This document shows positions 21,387-34,576 of a DNA stretch of 64,000 nt, one piece after another. How positions within the stretch are numbered: position 1 is the stretch's first letter; the number at the start of each line of letters is the position of its first letter. Both the position numbers and the translations under genes were made by a program. The notes under the pieces were generated by a model. The model was not told where the DNA came from. It was given only the letters and a program-made list of their open reading frames with translations, and searched no databases. Source of the DNA: Leucocoprinus leucothites (Eukaryota; Basidiomycota; Agaricomycetes; Agaricales; Agaricaceae); NCBI GenBank assembly GCA_013368445.1, contig JAACJO010000021.1, positions 434,001 through 498,000 of the forward strand. The letters are read 5' to 3'.

Positions 21387-24300
21387 TCAAGTCGAAGTAC
21401 TACCTGAAACTGTTGCTTGATTACTCTGGACGACGGCCATCAGCGTATCTAGAAGCCTCTCAAGACGAGCGATACGGACATCCAATGCCTCAAACCTCGT
21501 CTTAATCGCCATTTCGAGATCAGCAACTGTTTCTATGACAGACTCGGCAGTGTCTTCGAATTCCCTGAGGCTCGTAAATCGAACTAGAGAATGAATTCGT
21601 CGGTGCGATTCATCATCGACTGGCCTCAGGTCATCCATTTTGACTGGCCCTCTAAGTTCACAGTCATCGCACAGATAGTAACATGCACCACTGTTATCTA
21701 CGTATAGGCTCAATCATCGCTGACGAGTAAGGAAATGGCTAAGACGTACAAGTGCAACGCATGCAAACCCAGAAGGGTAAGGTAACAGGCTTCTTACATT
21801 GACTGCACTTTGATCCTAGGTTAGGGTCGTTAGCTGCTTCATCCGTTTGACCAGACAAGTTCGGCGGTGCTGAATAGTTCTCACGGACGAATTCAACCAT
21901 TCGTCTAGCGGAATTAATGTCACTGCTAAAGAGAAACGCAGGTGTGACTCGTCGAAATTTCACTAATTGGTGATCCACGTTATGTTTGAAATTTTGATCC
22001 GTGAATGTCGAATTATCCTTGCAGTTGAAGCAGAGGTCGAACGAGGATATCAACTTTGAGTCCACACACACTGTGCAGCTGTATCTGGGTGTGTCATCAA
22101 TCAGGCGGAAGCATTCGTTGCAATATATTCTATGAAGGAATATCGGTAACGGAAATATGCATAGAAATGATTCACTTACCCGACATGGGATGGTAACCTG
22201 TCGAGGTACCACCGAACCGCCTTTACAGAACTGAATATATAAAGGGGAGGCATACACTCTTTCAAGCGATCAAACTGATCCTGCTCCTCTGGTGTAAGAG
22301 GTTGATGTGGAGTTCTGTAATCAATCGATGCACTCGTGTCCCGTTGGTATAAGTCGAGGAATGTTTTCCTGTCTACACTCCAGGTTTTGAAATGACGCCA
22401 CGACCACAAGGAACGGCGTACGAGCCATTTCACCGATTCCAATGCGAATTTCCAGCGAGCTTGGGCCTTGATTACGTCCAGATTCAGGAGACTTCTAAAG
22501 TGATAGACCTCGGGGGGTGTTCGTCGAAACTCGAATCGATTCCTTGTCTGGCTCGTTTCCGCCTCTACGTTTTCCGCCGTAGGTGGCGTCTCTACTGCAG
22601 TTTCCTCGGCACAATGGTCCTCCACTTCGTCCCATGACCCTTCTAGGCTCCCCTCATTCACGTTTACCTTTCCGCGAAATCTAATTACCGTCCCAGGCTC
22701 ATTCCCGGGCCGGAGGACAAAGAAGAAACCATCTTCTCCATTACAACCCAACATTTTACCTGTGACCTCCATTCTTTGAGACCACGTCAGTGCCGAGCCC
22801 CCCAGGACACCAGTGGTGTCCAGTTCATTCTCAATCCGGAGCTGGATCATTTGCATGACTCTGCCAGGCATTTCTGTAGGACGTCCATTCTCACACCAGA
22901 CATGGCCAGTCCAATCACCGCAGATATTTCCATCGAGTGGGATTTCATCACCAAGGCTTCGTATAGGCAAATTTAGCTCGTCATCCGCCGTTGGGGGTTC
23001 GTTGCTTTCTTTTGTGAGGATAAGGGTTGCGCGCGAAGGATCACCTATGAGTTCGACAGGGTCGAACTCGTCAAGAATGGGAATATTGTGCCAGATGGGA
23101 ATAAGGCCGTCCTTTGATCCATAATATTCTTCCCGATGTAATGTGTATCCATGAAACTTGGGGAATACAACTCAGCAGGTCTATCACATTGCAATCGGAT
23201 TATGGCATACCATTCCTAGGGCAATGTTCTCGAGATAGGCCTCAGAATCAGCTCTCATTTGCTTGTGGACGGCTATGGAGTCTTTCAGAGGGGCAGGGAC
23301 AGTACTGAGGACAACTTGATCATTACCTCGTAGGTTGTCTATCCGTTCGTCGACGACGCAGAATATTGTATCCAAGGAATTAGCCATCGACATAAAGTGG
23401 TATTCACGATAAACCACGTTATGGCAGGCATATTGAAATACTTCAAGGTGTCTCTTCAGCACTAGGTACAAAATCGGAAGCAGGAACTGTTGCATAGAAT
23501 CGGGAGGAACGCACAAATTTGATCAACGATTCAAAAACTATGGTAATATATGCAAAGACGTACTCGTTCAATTCTTCCCGGGCCGGTGATGTCCGTGAAT
23601 TTCGGGACGTTGTCCATTGCATATTGAATTTTCTCTAGCTCTTTCCTGAGTCTTGCTTCCTCTGCCTCCGTGTAGCACTTCGTTAGCGACATAAGCTCTG
23701 GGTGAACGTTATAATACTCTCGTTCAGTTTTCAATGAACGCATAATTCGTTCAATACCCAAAATTTGGCTTGAATCGAAGTATTGATCTACGAAGTTGGC
23801 GTTGACGTCAAGGATTTTGGATCGAAGGACGACCATTTGTTGGAGAGTCGAGAGGATTTTGTTCTTATAGTCCGCTAGACTAATCTCCCAACCTAAATAA
23901 ATGAGCTCTTGCTGGTGATCAGTGACCAATTGTCTAATTCGAGACGAACCTTTTGCCCAGTATGCAACCCATTTTAATAAACTAAACTCTTGTGAGCACA
24001 TCGCCGAAAATACATATCAGAGTGTAGGAGCGTACTTCCATCCGGCAGGAACTTGTGCTGCAAAAGTGTTTGCTTCCTTGATGCTAATAAATCCAGTGCC
24101 GTCGTCGTCTATAGCTTCAAGGATGGGCTGAAGATAGGCTACATGCAGATAATCCCGTGCCCATTCATCTCTGACCAGGGCCTCCGGACCAGTATCCGGT
24201 AAGATCTGAGCCTGATTTGATATAGCGTCGTCATATGGACTAGCCGGACTAGCTACCTCGCGGGAGCGAGCGATCCTAAATTGGCCCGTGAAGTAATCAC

Positions 24301-25780
24301 GAAGGCCATGAGCAAAACGTATTGCTCTGACACTGCCGTTCCATCTCTAAGTTGAATACCCTGAGTCAAATTTCAGCCTTCCACGTTCTTCGTAACACTT
24401 ACCATGACCTTCCATAGATATTGCAAATCCTATGATGCATGAAAAACGGTCCTAGTGAGGTCAGGATGATACTCACCGCATGAAGGACCTGATCATGAAC
24501 ACCAGAACCAATTGCACGAACAACCAAATTGGTATTGGTCTCCATCTTATGGGCTATGAGGGTCAAATGATCCTTCAGTTTTGCATCAATATCCTCTATC
24601 AGAACCTTTTTCATAGTTTCCTGGATTACGGAAATTGCGCCAGCATCGTCCCCTCCCTTCTTAACAAATTTCTCCCTTGACTCCCCTGACTTCTCAAATA
24701 AGCGTTCAACTAGGTCCGGGTTCGCGACTACAGCATTAGCGCCTTTGTGTTCCTTGATGAACACAATCATGTCTCTCTCCACTTCCGAATCAAACATTCC
24801 TAGAAATTTGTCAAGTTTTTCGTCAATCCTGTTGACTTTTGATACTGTAGTATGTATGCCGTCCGCAATTATATCAACTTGCTGCCCAATGTGGATAGAC
24901 AACTGTCGAAAGAGCTCATGACTATCGTCCATGAGTCTCGATGCATGGGACTGGAAAAGGTTGGCGTAATGATCTGCTCTGAGCGTTCGCGCTGTAACCA
25001 TAGTGAAAACAAGTTTCCCTGGCGCGAACTTATAACTCACAGAAAACATTTTTCTCGCAATAAAGGTTGCAAAATCCCCCACAATCCGAAATATGCTCAG
25101 CGAACAGTGTCATGAGGTGTTCCATACGGCTCTGCAGAGGTTTGCCGTCACTTCCAACAGAGACAGGATCTCGAACTTCTCGCAATCTACTTTTTGATCA
25201 GTTTGGTCTCCGAAGGTTCAGGATAACGTACTGGAATAACGTGCAGATCATCTGTGTCATCTTGAACCTTAGGGCACTAACCCTCCCATTGTTCTCTCTC
25301 CTTGTCATATCCTGCTGTGCAACCACTTTAAACGCAGTTACAGCGACTGTGACCTTCATCAGTGGATGCTAGGGTGACATACGAGCTCTGATCTACCTTT
25401 TACAAAGGGATGAATCTCTGCGATGATATCTAAACCCTTGACGATAACGTCAACCGTGCTCTTGAGGCCTTTGATTGCATTCTTCACGTTCTGGTTCTCT
25501 AGCGATGCGAGGCCTGCTTCGGCGGCTTTAATAGCCACCCCATTTGAATTGTAGAAATCTTCAAACTTTTGCCAATCGTCCGAAACGATGGCGGTATTCT
25601 CCGCTATCCGGCAGCAACTCCTAAATTAAGTAAAGCTCGACATGGTCCAGGAGTTAGACACGCACCAGCCTTGTCCAGGATCCGCTCCTTTTTCCCTGGA
25701 GTTTCGGGTATACTTTGAACTACTCGGTGGGCTGACTGAAGTTTAGCGTTGAGGTCGGGCTTGGGTGGTGAGTCTGACAT
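21387..25780 (-). CDS. Large EF-hand and ZZ-type zinc finger protein (about 12 exons)
   Basis: The start at 25780 (MSDSPPKPDLNAKLQSAHRV) and the stop at 21387 fit a spliced product of roughly 1,250 residues. Key junctions checked: 25672 donor, an intron ending before VAVTAFKVVAQQD, a 50-nt intron before RTLRADHYANLF, one between W and LLKWVAYWAK, and one joining HVG to IYCNEC. The order is a helical N-terminal half, an EF-hand loop DDDGTGFISIKE at about 24100, KWVAYWAKG, a helical block FLLPILYLVLKRHLE, a domain with NICGDWTGHVW, then Cys-rich fingers (CNECF...CTVCVD...FDLCFNCKD, a ZZ-type pattern; CSQCKKP...CMRCTY...CDDCE). The C-terminus is a predicted coiled coil (LEMAIKTRFEALDVRIARLE). 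The architecture occurs in Agaricomycetes; the role is unknown. Calcium and zinc binding are inferred from the motifs. Confidence 0.75.
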
Positions 25781-27475
25781 AGGGCTCGATGAATGTGGAT
25801 GTCATTGGCATCCTTGAACCCTTTGTTTTATAGCTTCATGGCTCAGGGATAAAGCCTGATTCAATTACAAATATAGCACAAAAAGCTCTCAAGGTATCTT
25901 GGGAATGTGATTCTAGGTATGATTGCGCATAAACCGTGTCTGTAATTTGTTCAAATGTGTCACGAAGGCGCTTGTACGGAGGTATTGATTGACCGACATG
26001 GTACAGCACCAGAATTAGTTGCGAAAACTTTACCTGGGGATGTTAACAATCCTTTGGGCTTTCTTTCGGTGGTGAACGGGTGCATGAGCACTAGAAGTCG
26101 TTCACATCGGAACCAGATACCTATCTTCGTCGATGCCTTGAATACGTGGGACCTGAAGCCACGAACAGAGGTGATCTGAAAGTTCGTAAGGTCGGGAGAA
26201 CCACCAAGAGCATCCCCGAGCCCATAGACAAGGATACGAATCACCAAACAAAGTACTTGTTCCCATGCAACTATGTCCCGCCATTGTGGAAGCGTCATTT
26301 ATCATTCGTCCATGTATTGGGATCTAAGGATTTAGCCAGAACAAGCAGTTGAAAATGGACCGTACACGGCGAGATGGTGGGCGCGAAAGACGGGGAGAAG
26401 CAGCAGCTTTTACAATCCAATGTGGGGCTAGAGCCCAAAATATAACTAAGAAGTCGAAGGCACGTCAATAAACGGCTATAGTTCTATGTGTTTGGAGGAG
26501 CAAACGACAATGTAGGCACCATTGTGTTTTTGATGTATGATGATATCGCAGGAGGCAGCGAAAGAGGTGAACGTCTGAGGTCGCATGAATCAAATTCCAC
26601 TCTTCACGGGTTTCTATGTAATTTGATGGAAAAGTTTACCAATAGAACAAGAAGGCAGACAGCCTCCACACACTTCGAAACCTTGAGTTCCCGGGTCATG
26701 TCTGTCACAGCTATAACCGAGTCGAAACTCGAAAGGCTAATCCGACGGTTGAAATTCGATACCTAAAGTGGTGTATGATGGATAAGCGGGCACCATACAA
26801 TTAAAATTCCGCAGCTAGGTACTAAATCAAGATAACTGTTCTTACCGTAGGGATGTTCAAGTTGGGAGGCGAGGATGAACTTGTACATACCGGGGTAACC
26901 TCCGCCATGATTCGACTCTACACACTCACTGAGGGACGAGCAACACAATTATGCTAGATATAGCGTCCATGTGTGTTCTATCAATAGCCTGCGGGCATTT
27001 TGCCCTCTATAAGAGAGGTCAAGTTGAGGAGGGCACACTATCGTGACGGCCGAGGAATGGAAAGGAAGATGTAAGCAAGACCAAACCCTAGGTCAAGCAC
27101 CAATCATTACTTGGTTGAAACCTGATGTCATCAGCCTTTCACGGGTTTGGATTGCTAAAATCAAGACCAAGGGAGAAGGAAGCTGATGTGGCCGAGCTCT
27201 TTCAGATGGTAAATGTGCGATATTTCCCCAGAGACGGCAGGATAGAGCTACACAGAGTCAATAGTGATTGCATGACTGAGGGGCGTCGACTTGAAGTGGG
27301 CACTGACTTTTGCACTCTTCCACCAACAAAAGAAATATTCCGAGCTTAACGCGAGTCTAGATATCCGGAATGTAGGACTACGAGGGCCTAGGAATATCCC
27401 TAGCACGAACATGTTGCCACCCGTCTTTCACCCAGTAGCTGATTCCGCAAGTTCCGACTCGCTCTAGTAGTTCAC
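25781..27475. other. Spacer with unassigned open frames
   Basis: Frames at 25960-26298 (-), 26488-26766 (+) and 27125-27349 (+) lack recognisable domains and I cannot build a spliced gene from them. The first 150 bp are upstream of the EF-hand/ZZ gene. Confidence 0.4.
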
Positions 27476-27666
27476 GTACCTGTACTTCATCTTTCGGCGA
27501 CGCTGGGAATTCACCTGGGATAAGCACACAAGTCAGGGCGTCCGGGAATTCAAGAAATCTCCGGATAGAAGAAAGATAGGAACGTGGCGTTCCACGTTCT
27601 GATTTGACATATAATTACTTATGAGGGAGAGGGAATTCTTTTAGCTATAAATGGAGCCCTGCCAGC
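27476..27666. repeat. Dispersed repeat R2, copy b
   Basis: This is the partner of 16569-16763, including CATCTTTCGG, TCTCCGGATAGAAGAAAGAT and GAGGGAGAG followed by TATAAATGGAGCCCTGCCAG. Confidence 0.6.
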
Positions 27667-27927
27667 CTTGTCCTTTTGGGCTCCGCCACCCCCATGATCC
27701 GCTATAAGGCAGACAGAATGAGGACATAGGCGCCGACAAACGAAAATGAATTTCCTGGGCCTCCGTGCCGCAGGATTGTGGCCAGCCCAGGGGGGGTATA
27801 GCTGTCGAACGTTAGGATTACTGTATCACTCGGAAGAATGACCAGTGGTCGTAAAGTCATTATCATGATGTACATATCTACAATACATATCCGTTATCAA
27901 TTACAAATTATCTCGTGCTTCTCGTGC

Positions 27928-29931
27928 TTAATTGGATGGCGTCTGCCCACGGAATCGTATAAGCCACCAAATTCCCCCAAGCCCAAACAAGGCCCAACAT
28001 GCAGCAGCATGGCTCCAGTATGGAAGAGCCTGATAGGGCTCCGTACCAGCCGGTGGAGGGATGAAGGGTGCGATAATCAAGAATACGTTCGCCACCCCAA
28101 AGAACATAGCAGAAAGCAAGATACTCGGAGAGAGCAGATGCCAGCCGTATTGGTCGTGTTCCTCAGAACGGGAAGAAGGTGCGAAGTACAGGTAGAGGAG
28201 GCCGAAAGAGACTATAGTGTTGATCACTGCGAACGGATACACACCCTATGAGGCAGGGATCAGTGACCTTCCTGAAAGATGAGATGAAGTGGTGTCGTAC
28301 CATGTTGACAACAAGATTGAAAATATCGCCAGATGGGACAAAGAAGATGATCAAGACACAAAAGAACCAATCTATTTTCAGCACCATCAGTATACAAAGC
28401 CGATGGAGCTAAAAAGATGACTGACGGAGCCCAAGGCCTGCAAGCGGAGCATCGAAGGGCTTGTTGGACACTAAGAGTTCGCTTAGAGGGAGTACACCTT
28501 CTTTGGCTAGCTCTTGGTTAATGCGTCCTTGAGCAAAAACCTAGAATTTGGAGTGAGCGAGCGGATGGAAGTCATGAGATGGTCACATACCATGGCGAGA
28601 ACGCTGCCAAAAGTGGAAAGGGAAACGGCCATATCCACAAACCGCTCGACCTTCTCGCCCCACACATTGTTCATCAGCAGTGCTACAACGAGACGACCGG
28701 AGGAGACGATTTCTTCCTTGGAAGCACCCGATAAGTAGGCCACGTTTGAGAACAAGAAGAGAGCGGCGACAATGATAACGGCCAGGGGACCCGCAACCTT
28801 GATTGTCCTTCTCGGGTTCTTCATCTCTCCCATGGCGTAGTTGGCGTTAGAAAAGCCAAGGAAGGACCATATCACCTGTGAATAGACTATCAGCCGGAAT
28901 AACCTAGGGAAGACGAGGGACGTACACTGTTCAAGGCGAGACAGATTGATGAAGGATTGAGGATGGTACCGTCCCAGACATTTCTGAAATTGGCTCGCCC
29001 TCTCCATTGAGAAGATCCGCCATTCATCCCCGCAGATGAAGGGATTCCGTTTCGGAAGACCGCTAGTCCTGTGGCGATAATGATGGCAAGGATGAACAAT
29101 TTGAATGCTCCCAGAATATTCTGCACTCGAAGTCCCCACTTGAGGGTGATTCCATGAAGGAGTAAAGTCGCCGTGATAACAGCGAAGGACGTCAGCCGGA
29201 GAAGGAGTGTTGATGGCTGTTCGTCAAGGATTGCTTTGAGGAAATATTCGGCGGAAACAAAAGCATTGCCAGCCGCCCATCCTACGTGGTTCTCTTAGTA
29301 AATTCAACGTGTTAGGAAATCAAGATATAGGCGCACCCATCAGTGCGAGACTGGCTCCATATAAGCAGAGAGTGAGGTGCGTAGGCCTTGGAAAGAGATA
29401 CTGCAGATAGTTCTTCTCTGCACCATTTTGTGGGAATGCCTGTGCAGCCAATACACTCTCAGATTTGGTTTAGTGATACACGAGATAAGACACCCACGCA
29501 TCCCCAAACAACGTAGACTTGCATTCCGGCGGCGGCGAGAAGACCGCCTAGAAGCCACAATGTCCTGATATGACCCACATGCTCAGAACAGTGAGAAGGG
29601 ACACGATCTTGGAACAAAACTCACATCGATAGCCCAACGCTTCCACTCAAGGCTAGTACCGTGGCAGGAGTAGCAAAGATGCTTCAAAGACTCAATGACG
29701 AATGACATGAACATAACCTCTCCGGACACACCCTGTACCAATCATACGATTGAAGATGATGAAGACAGAGGACCAAAAACCAATTGTTTTCTTGTGGATA
29801 ATAGGCGTCGATAGCTGTGACTCTGGAACAGAGCCATATCGTCGAGTGTCGTTGTTAGCTTGAAGAAGGGCTCGTGATCGTGTTCTTTCCCTCCACGCCG
29901 CGTATTCCAGTAGGTACTGCGACTTCGACAT
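27928..29931 (-). CDS. Methionine permease, MUP1/MUP3-like (9 exons)
   Basis: Exons 29931-29732, 29681-29625, 29564-29498, 29439-29337, 29281-28926, 28875-28591, 28540-28426, 28371-28301 and 28245-27928 total 1,572 nt, giving 523 residues with all phases in agreement. The N-terminal tail (MSKSQYLLEYAAW) is cytosolic; the first helix carries SSVFIIFNRMIGTGIFATPA, the family signature. Others: GLLAAAGMQVYVVWG, NGAEKNYLQYLFPRP, GWAAGNAFVSAEYFLKA, IWSFLGFSNANYAMGEMKNP, VFAQGRINQELAKEGVLP and C-terminal helices ending FRGQTPSN. Such proteins import methionine or related amino acids at the plasma membrane with proton symport. High- or low-affinity type cannot be decided here. The gene appears intact. 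Confidence 0.87.
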
Positions 29932-32500
29932 CTCAGCCCGTGAGTGTAGGCGTCAGGTGAAAGGGGAGCAAGGATGGGGTGAAAAGGTACGGTAGCACGG
30001 CTCGGCAACTCCTTTAATATGTTTTCCGTCTTTGGCCATCTGCAACGAGGGACATTTGGACAGCCAATAGATTCCTTTCATCCAGTTAGGGAGATGAGAA
30101 TATAGACTGTGCGGCGTTGGGTATCGTGTGATCCTAATCAACGTCATGGGCAAGAGAAAGTCCCAGAGACCCATATTCGGCATCTGTTCTGATCGGTCGT
30201 CCTTTACATAAGTGAGCATCAACAGTACAGCATGTCCCCAGAGGCAAAAATGTGCTCCCTTGGGAAACAAGTTAGTGGTATGATGATACCGCAGCGGCGC
30301 CTTAGCTCCTGCTCAGGAGCCAGAACTGAGCAAGTCCAGCTGGCACTTTGTCCCGCGGCGCCTGAGCAATCTAATTACAACCTGACCACTATTTCCTTTA
30401 TGTGCCTCGTTGCGAAGTGACTGACTCTTACGACATTACGAAATGACAGAATCAGGGGTCTGGATACAGCTGAAAGGCCGACTTTGGGCGCGTTGCATAC
30501 ATGCCGCCCAAAAATCGGATGCGGCGTGAAGTTAAGAATGTTCTGTTACGTTTGGGTCATAAATGGTGTTGGAAGGCTTTGAGATAGGCTGAACACGTTG
30601 CACTTGACTTCAACTCGCCCCACAATTAAAAGTCAGCAGTCGGTTAGTTCCTGGAGAAAACTTTCTGTCGGCAGTTTCTCATCATGCTTCTCCGAATTCG
30701 AGAAGAAACGAAACCTCTTTCGATAACACGTTACTCATCCAATAATTTCCCAACGTCGTACGAAAATAGCTTATCACCCATCGCCAGGTTGACCTCACCG
30801 GGACACACGATCTAACAGACATCAACTGAGGCAGGTTGCTATCTATCCTAGAGTGTATAAACACCACATATATCGCATTCATAAATAATCAAGGACCTTA
30901 GAGCCGAGATCAAATATCAGGCCTCGCGAGCCGAACAAGATGACTCGAGCCTGGAGGCAATGGAGCATGGCGCCATTGATGCAACTCGACAAAAATTTAC
31001 CTCAACGACTCGCCCGGCTGAAATCGCATAGAAATTAGTTTACTCAAACTCCTGAACAGGTATGGATTTAGAGGTAAGTTGTATTGTGTTATCATGATAA
31101 TAGACTTCATCTCAAGGGTCACCTGATTAAATCCACTCGCTTAGCACTGTACCATGCCCGGCCGTTTATATCCGACGGAAGTCCGCATGAGAAACCCTAT
31201 TCCACTCCTAAAAGCCAGAACTCGACATACGCTAGTAGCACACTGTCGAGCTTGGAAGAACTTCAGGTACGCACGAAAAACCCGGATAGTTGAAAACAGA
31301 TCGTAAGGTTCAGGCTCATGGCATTCTAACATTTAATCATCAGTTATCAAGTTTTCGATCAAATTCTTTCCACACTCCCCCAAAAAGAGACTTCGTTGAT
31401 CAGGCCAGCCATCCGGTGCACTATATCCAGTTAATGAAATGACCTGGCACTTCATAGCGCTTCTGGGGGCGAAGCTACATAGGGTAGAAGTGACATCTCC
31501 AAAGCTGTTTCTCATTATTGGCAATGGGTGACTTGAAGTCCTAGGAACTCCTCCTACACACGACTCATTCCCTCGGCTGAGAGTCTTCAATACACAATTT
31601 CCAAACGCGGCTATGCTTTTAAACCCTAGGGATGCGTTCGATCACTCTAGCTCCGGATACTTGCAAGCATACAAGGATGTACAGATGTACGAATGATAAT
31701 ATTCAAGTCATCAATGGCTATGCGTTTATGACCGTGGAATTTATGTATGCATGGGTATAAGTAGGGCTTGAATCCTAAAACGATAGGAACGACGATACAG
31801 GTATCAGCTTGGCGCCATGATAATAACCGCTGGATGGCCCATATGACATTAATTGGTTAGGCGCTTGGGTTGATTTTGTTTGGTAAATTCCCTTGATAAT
31901 ATCGCTCTCGTCTCATCCGACCTCACTATCGCCAGAAGGCTCTCCATCTCCACCGTCTTCATTCGCACCATGCTAGTACCTAGGCGTGTTGAATTACCAT
32001 TCAACCCACGCTACTCACGGACGATAACCAGATACAAGATCAGCTCCTCCCCTCCAAATCTCAAGGCAAACACTGTATCCAAACACAGCGTGACCCGAAA
32101 ACGGGAGTGTCAACAAAGAAAATGTGACTTGCATCCCAGACTAGAAGAAACCCACAGGAACCAAGCAATTTTAAAGCGCGTCTCTTTCACTTTCACCGCC
32201 AAATGCGGTGGATTGTATGATGTGTCACATATCTGCTGTCGCGTATTCGGCTGCCACAGGAGAATACCTCTCTGGTGATCATCACATGGATCGCTAGGCC
32301 TTTTCGAGTAGGACATGTGGTGATTGCATCGGCGCCACCGCTCCTGTGTGGTGCATCGCCTTGCTGCGTATACGCCTGTGTATCCCTGGGACAACGTACT
32401 GCCGTGTGCCAAGCAATGTGATGATGATTCGGAAGCTTCTTCGAGCTCGGTCCTCGCAGCTTGAAAGGGATTCAATAGGATCGCGGCATAAGCGGAACAG
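29932..32500. other. Gene-poor stretch upstream of the permease
   Basis: Open frames on both strands are short and without recognisable domains. A G+C-rich self-complementary block lies near 30285-30370. No gene is supported. Confidence 0.4.
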
Positions 32501-33362
32501 CTACACCCAAGATTATTTTTCTAGTTCCCTGATCCGCACGCCTCTGCATCATGGAGAGGATTTCAACTGGAGCTCAGGTCGAAAGATTAGTGCATATGGC
32601 GGGGACGACTTGGCGGGAATCAGGTACAAGGCCAGCATCGACTAAACACGTAAGTTCCACTGGCAAAGGAAATCTCGAAACCTATGACGCTCACAATCAG
32701 ATCACTAGCTTGCAAATGGCCGCCAAAAAAGATGCCGTCCTAGGATACGAAGAGTGCCAGATCAGCGGCGATAGTAATTAACAGGCCGCACCGTGGGATG
32801 ACACCAAAATTTTCCGGCGAGGAGGCTTTCACAAAAAAGCAAACAGAGCCGAAGAGAAGGGGTTTAGAGGCTAGAACCCGACACTTGAAGGCAGCGACAC
32901 AAATCCCAGCATTATGGCGACGAGCGTGGCCAACACATGCGGTCCAAGAAGGGTACGACATGTACCGACAATTAGGACCGAAATTGTGGCGATAAGGTAT
33001 TATGGTATGAGCTCGAGTTGGAAATTAATGAGGCCTTGAGGCTAGGGCGTTTTTGGCAAATAAGTCAGTGGTAACATTGTCGTTCAGCCGCCCATGAGCT
33101 GTGGGAGTAACTGAGATGATTGGAAGCAGTCAGAGATAATGTCAGTAATGGTAGCCGCGATAAGTGTCGAAGAGAGCAAGTACCAATCAAGGGGCGGGAG
33201 TGCCTGAAATCACTGCAAGTAGTCGGTCAGATGCGGAGATAATTCCAACAATGGTAGCAAGAGCAAGACGCCGAAACCAGGATAGGCACTTGGACTTGAA
33301 TTTGGTGAACAAAATACCAATAAACATATCATATGCATTGAATCCAATAAAAATACGTCCAT
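32500..33362 (-). pseudogene. Possible decayed membrane-protein gene
   Basis: Read on the minus strand, hydrophobic runs appear in different frames: WFRRLALATIVGIISASDRL (33187-33396), STLIAATITDIISDCF, LIATISVLIVGTCRTLLG and LVAIMLGFVSL, then LLITIAADLALFVS. Their order resembles the DUF6534-type basidiomycete membrane proteins, but frames change and stops intervene, and I could not join them with credible introns. It is a weak call; it could equally be non-coding. Confidence 0.25.
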
Positions 33363-33392
33363 GAAAGAATATCAGGTATACCAAAAAACCAC

Positions 33393-34576
33393 TCATCTTC
33401 GACTAAACCTAATAGCACCAACCATAATCACAAACAACATAATCACCATCAACACAATCCCCATCACCAAACACGTCGATTTCCTACTCTTCACTCTAAA
33501 ATCCCTCAATCTAAACCTCTCCTTCACCATCGTCGCGAAATTCCCTTCCAACTTCTCTTGCGTTTCCTCAACCACAGCTTTATCCTTCTCCAAACTATCA
33601 GAGAAATGCTGCGCGTTACGTTTAAGTTGAGTAGCCATTTGTGCGAGTTGGTTGGATAGGTCTTCGTGAAGGGAGTTTGTAGTTTGTAAGTGCTTGCGTT
33701 TAGTTGCGTTGGAGGTGGGGAGAGCGGTGGAAGAGGAGATGGAGTGGGGTATATCATGTGTTGGTGTGGCGGGGAGGAGAGAAGATACGGGTGAGAGGAG
33801 GGTTGACGAATGTGGCGGTGGGGATAACGTTGAAGATTTCAGTGCCTCGGATGACCCTCCTCCGACCTGCTCTCGCAATCCGAGAGGTTCCTTGTTGGTA
33901 TCATCGGTCGATGACAGGGATCCTTCTGTTCCTTGTGCCTCAGCGGCTCCTTCTGGTCCTGGGGTCGGGCTGGAGTCGGGTTGAGGGGAAGCGATGACGG
34001 GCACTGGGATCCGTGGAAGGACGGGTTCAGGTCTCTGTTTCGTAGGTTCCGTTCTCTATTTCCATTTGGAGAGAGGGCGGAAATTATAGAGACGAGTAGA
34101 GAAAGCATTACGGTCGTTTTAGCGAAGTGGTAGGGTAGAAGATGAAGAGCGGAACGCACCTTTCGAACTTCGGTCATGAATAGTTCTATTCGATCGAGCT
34201 TTGTTTTCAGATCGGTCCTCTGACGTGCTTTTTTCCTGAACAAGGGACAGCATGTCTTAGATTCGAAAATGACACAAACAATGGCCAGGATACACACGGA
34301 GAGGGCTCCGAATCGTATTGCTCGAGATTCTTAAGCAGCTTTCGCCCATGCTTCACTTTCTGTAATATAATATGGTCAGTTTTACCCTCGTAAATTATGA
34401 AAGGAATGGGTTTTACCCACCTGAAGCGTTCCCAACGCCTGTAGCCAGACCTTCTCTCGCTGCGTCGCAGCTACATCATCCCAGTCTTTCTCGGACGCAA
34501 CAGATTTCTCCAGTCGACGCACTAGTCGTACAAGGTTGACTTCGTCGTGTATTACTTGTTCATGCGAGTAGTCCAT
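33393..34576 (-). CDS. USE1: USE1-like ER SNARE (4 exons)
   Basis: Exons 34576-34421, 34359-34298, 34235-34160 and 34034-33393 total 936 nt, a 311-residue protein. The N-terminus (VNLVRLVRRLEKSVASEKDW) and KLDRIELFMTEVRK match the Use1 family. After a Pro/Ser-rich linker comes a SNARE-like coiled coil (HEDLSNQLAQMATQLKRNAQ, HFSDSLEKDKAVVEE) and a single C-terminal membrane anchor (STCLVMGIVLMVIMLFVIMV) followed by RFSRR, as expected for a tail-anchored protein. Use1 is the Q-SNARE for retrograde Golgi-to-ER vesicle fusion, acting with Sec20, Ufe1 and Sec22. Divergent from SQS1. The linker is longer than in yeast. Confidence 0.85.
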
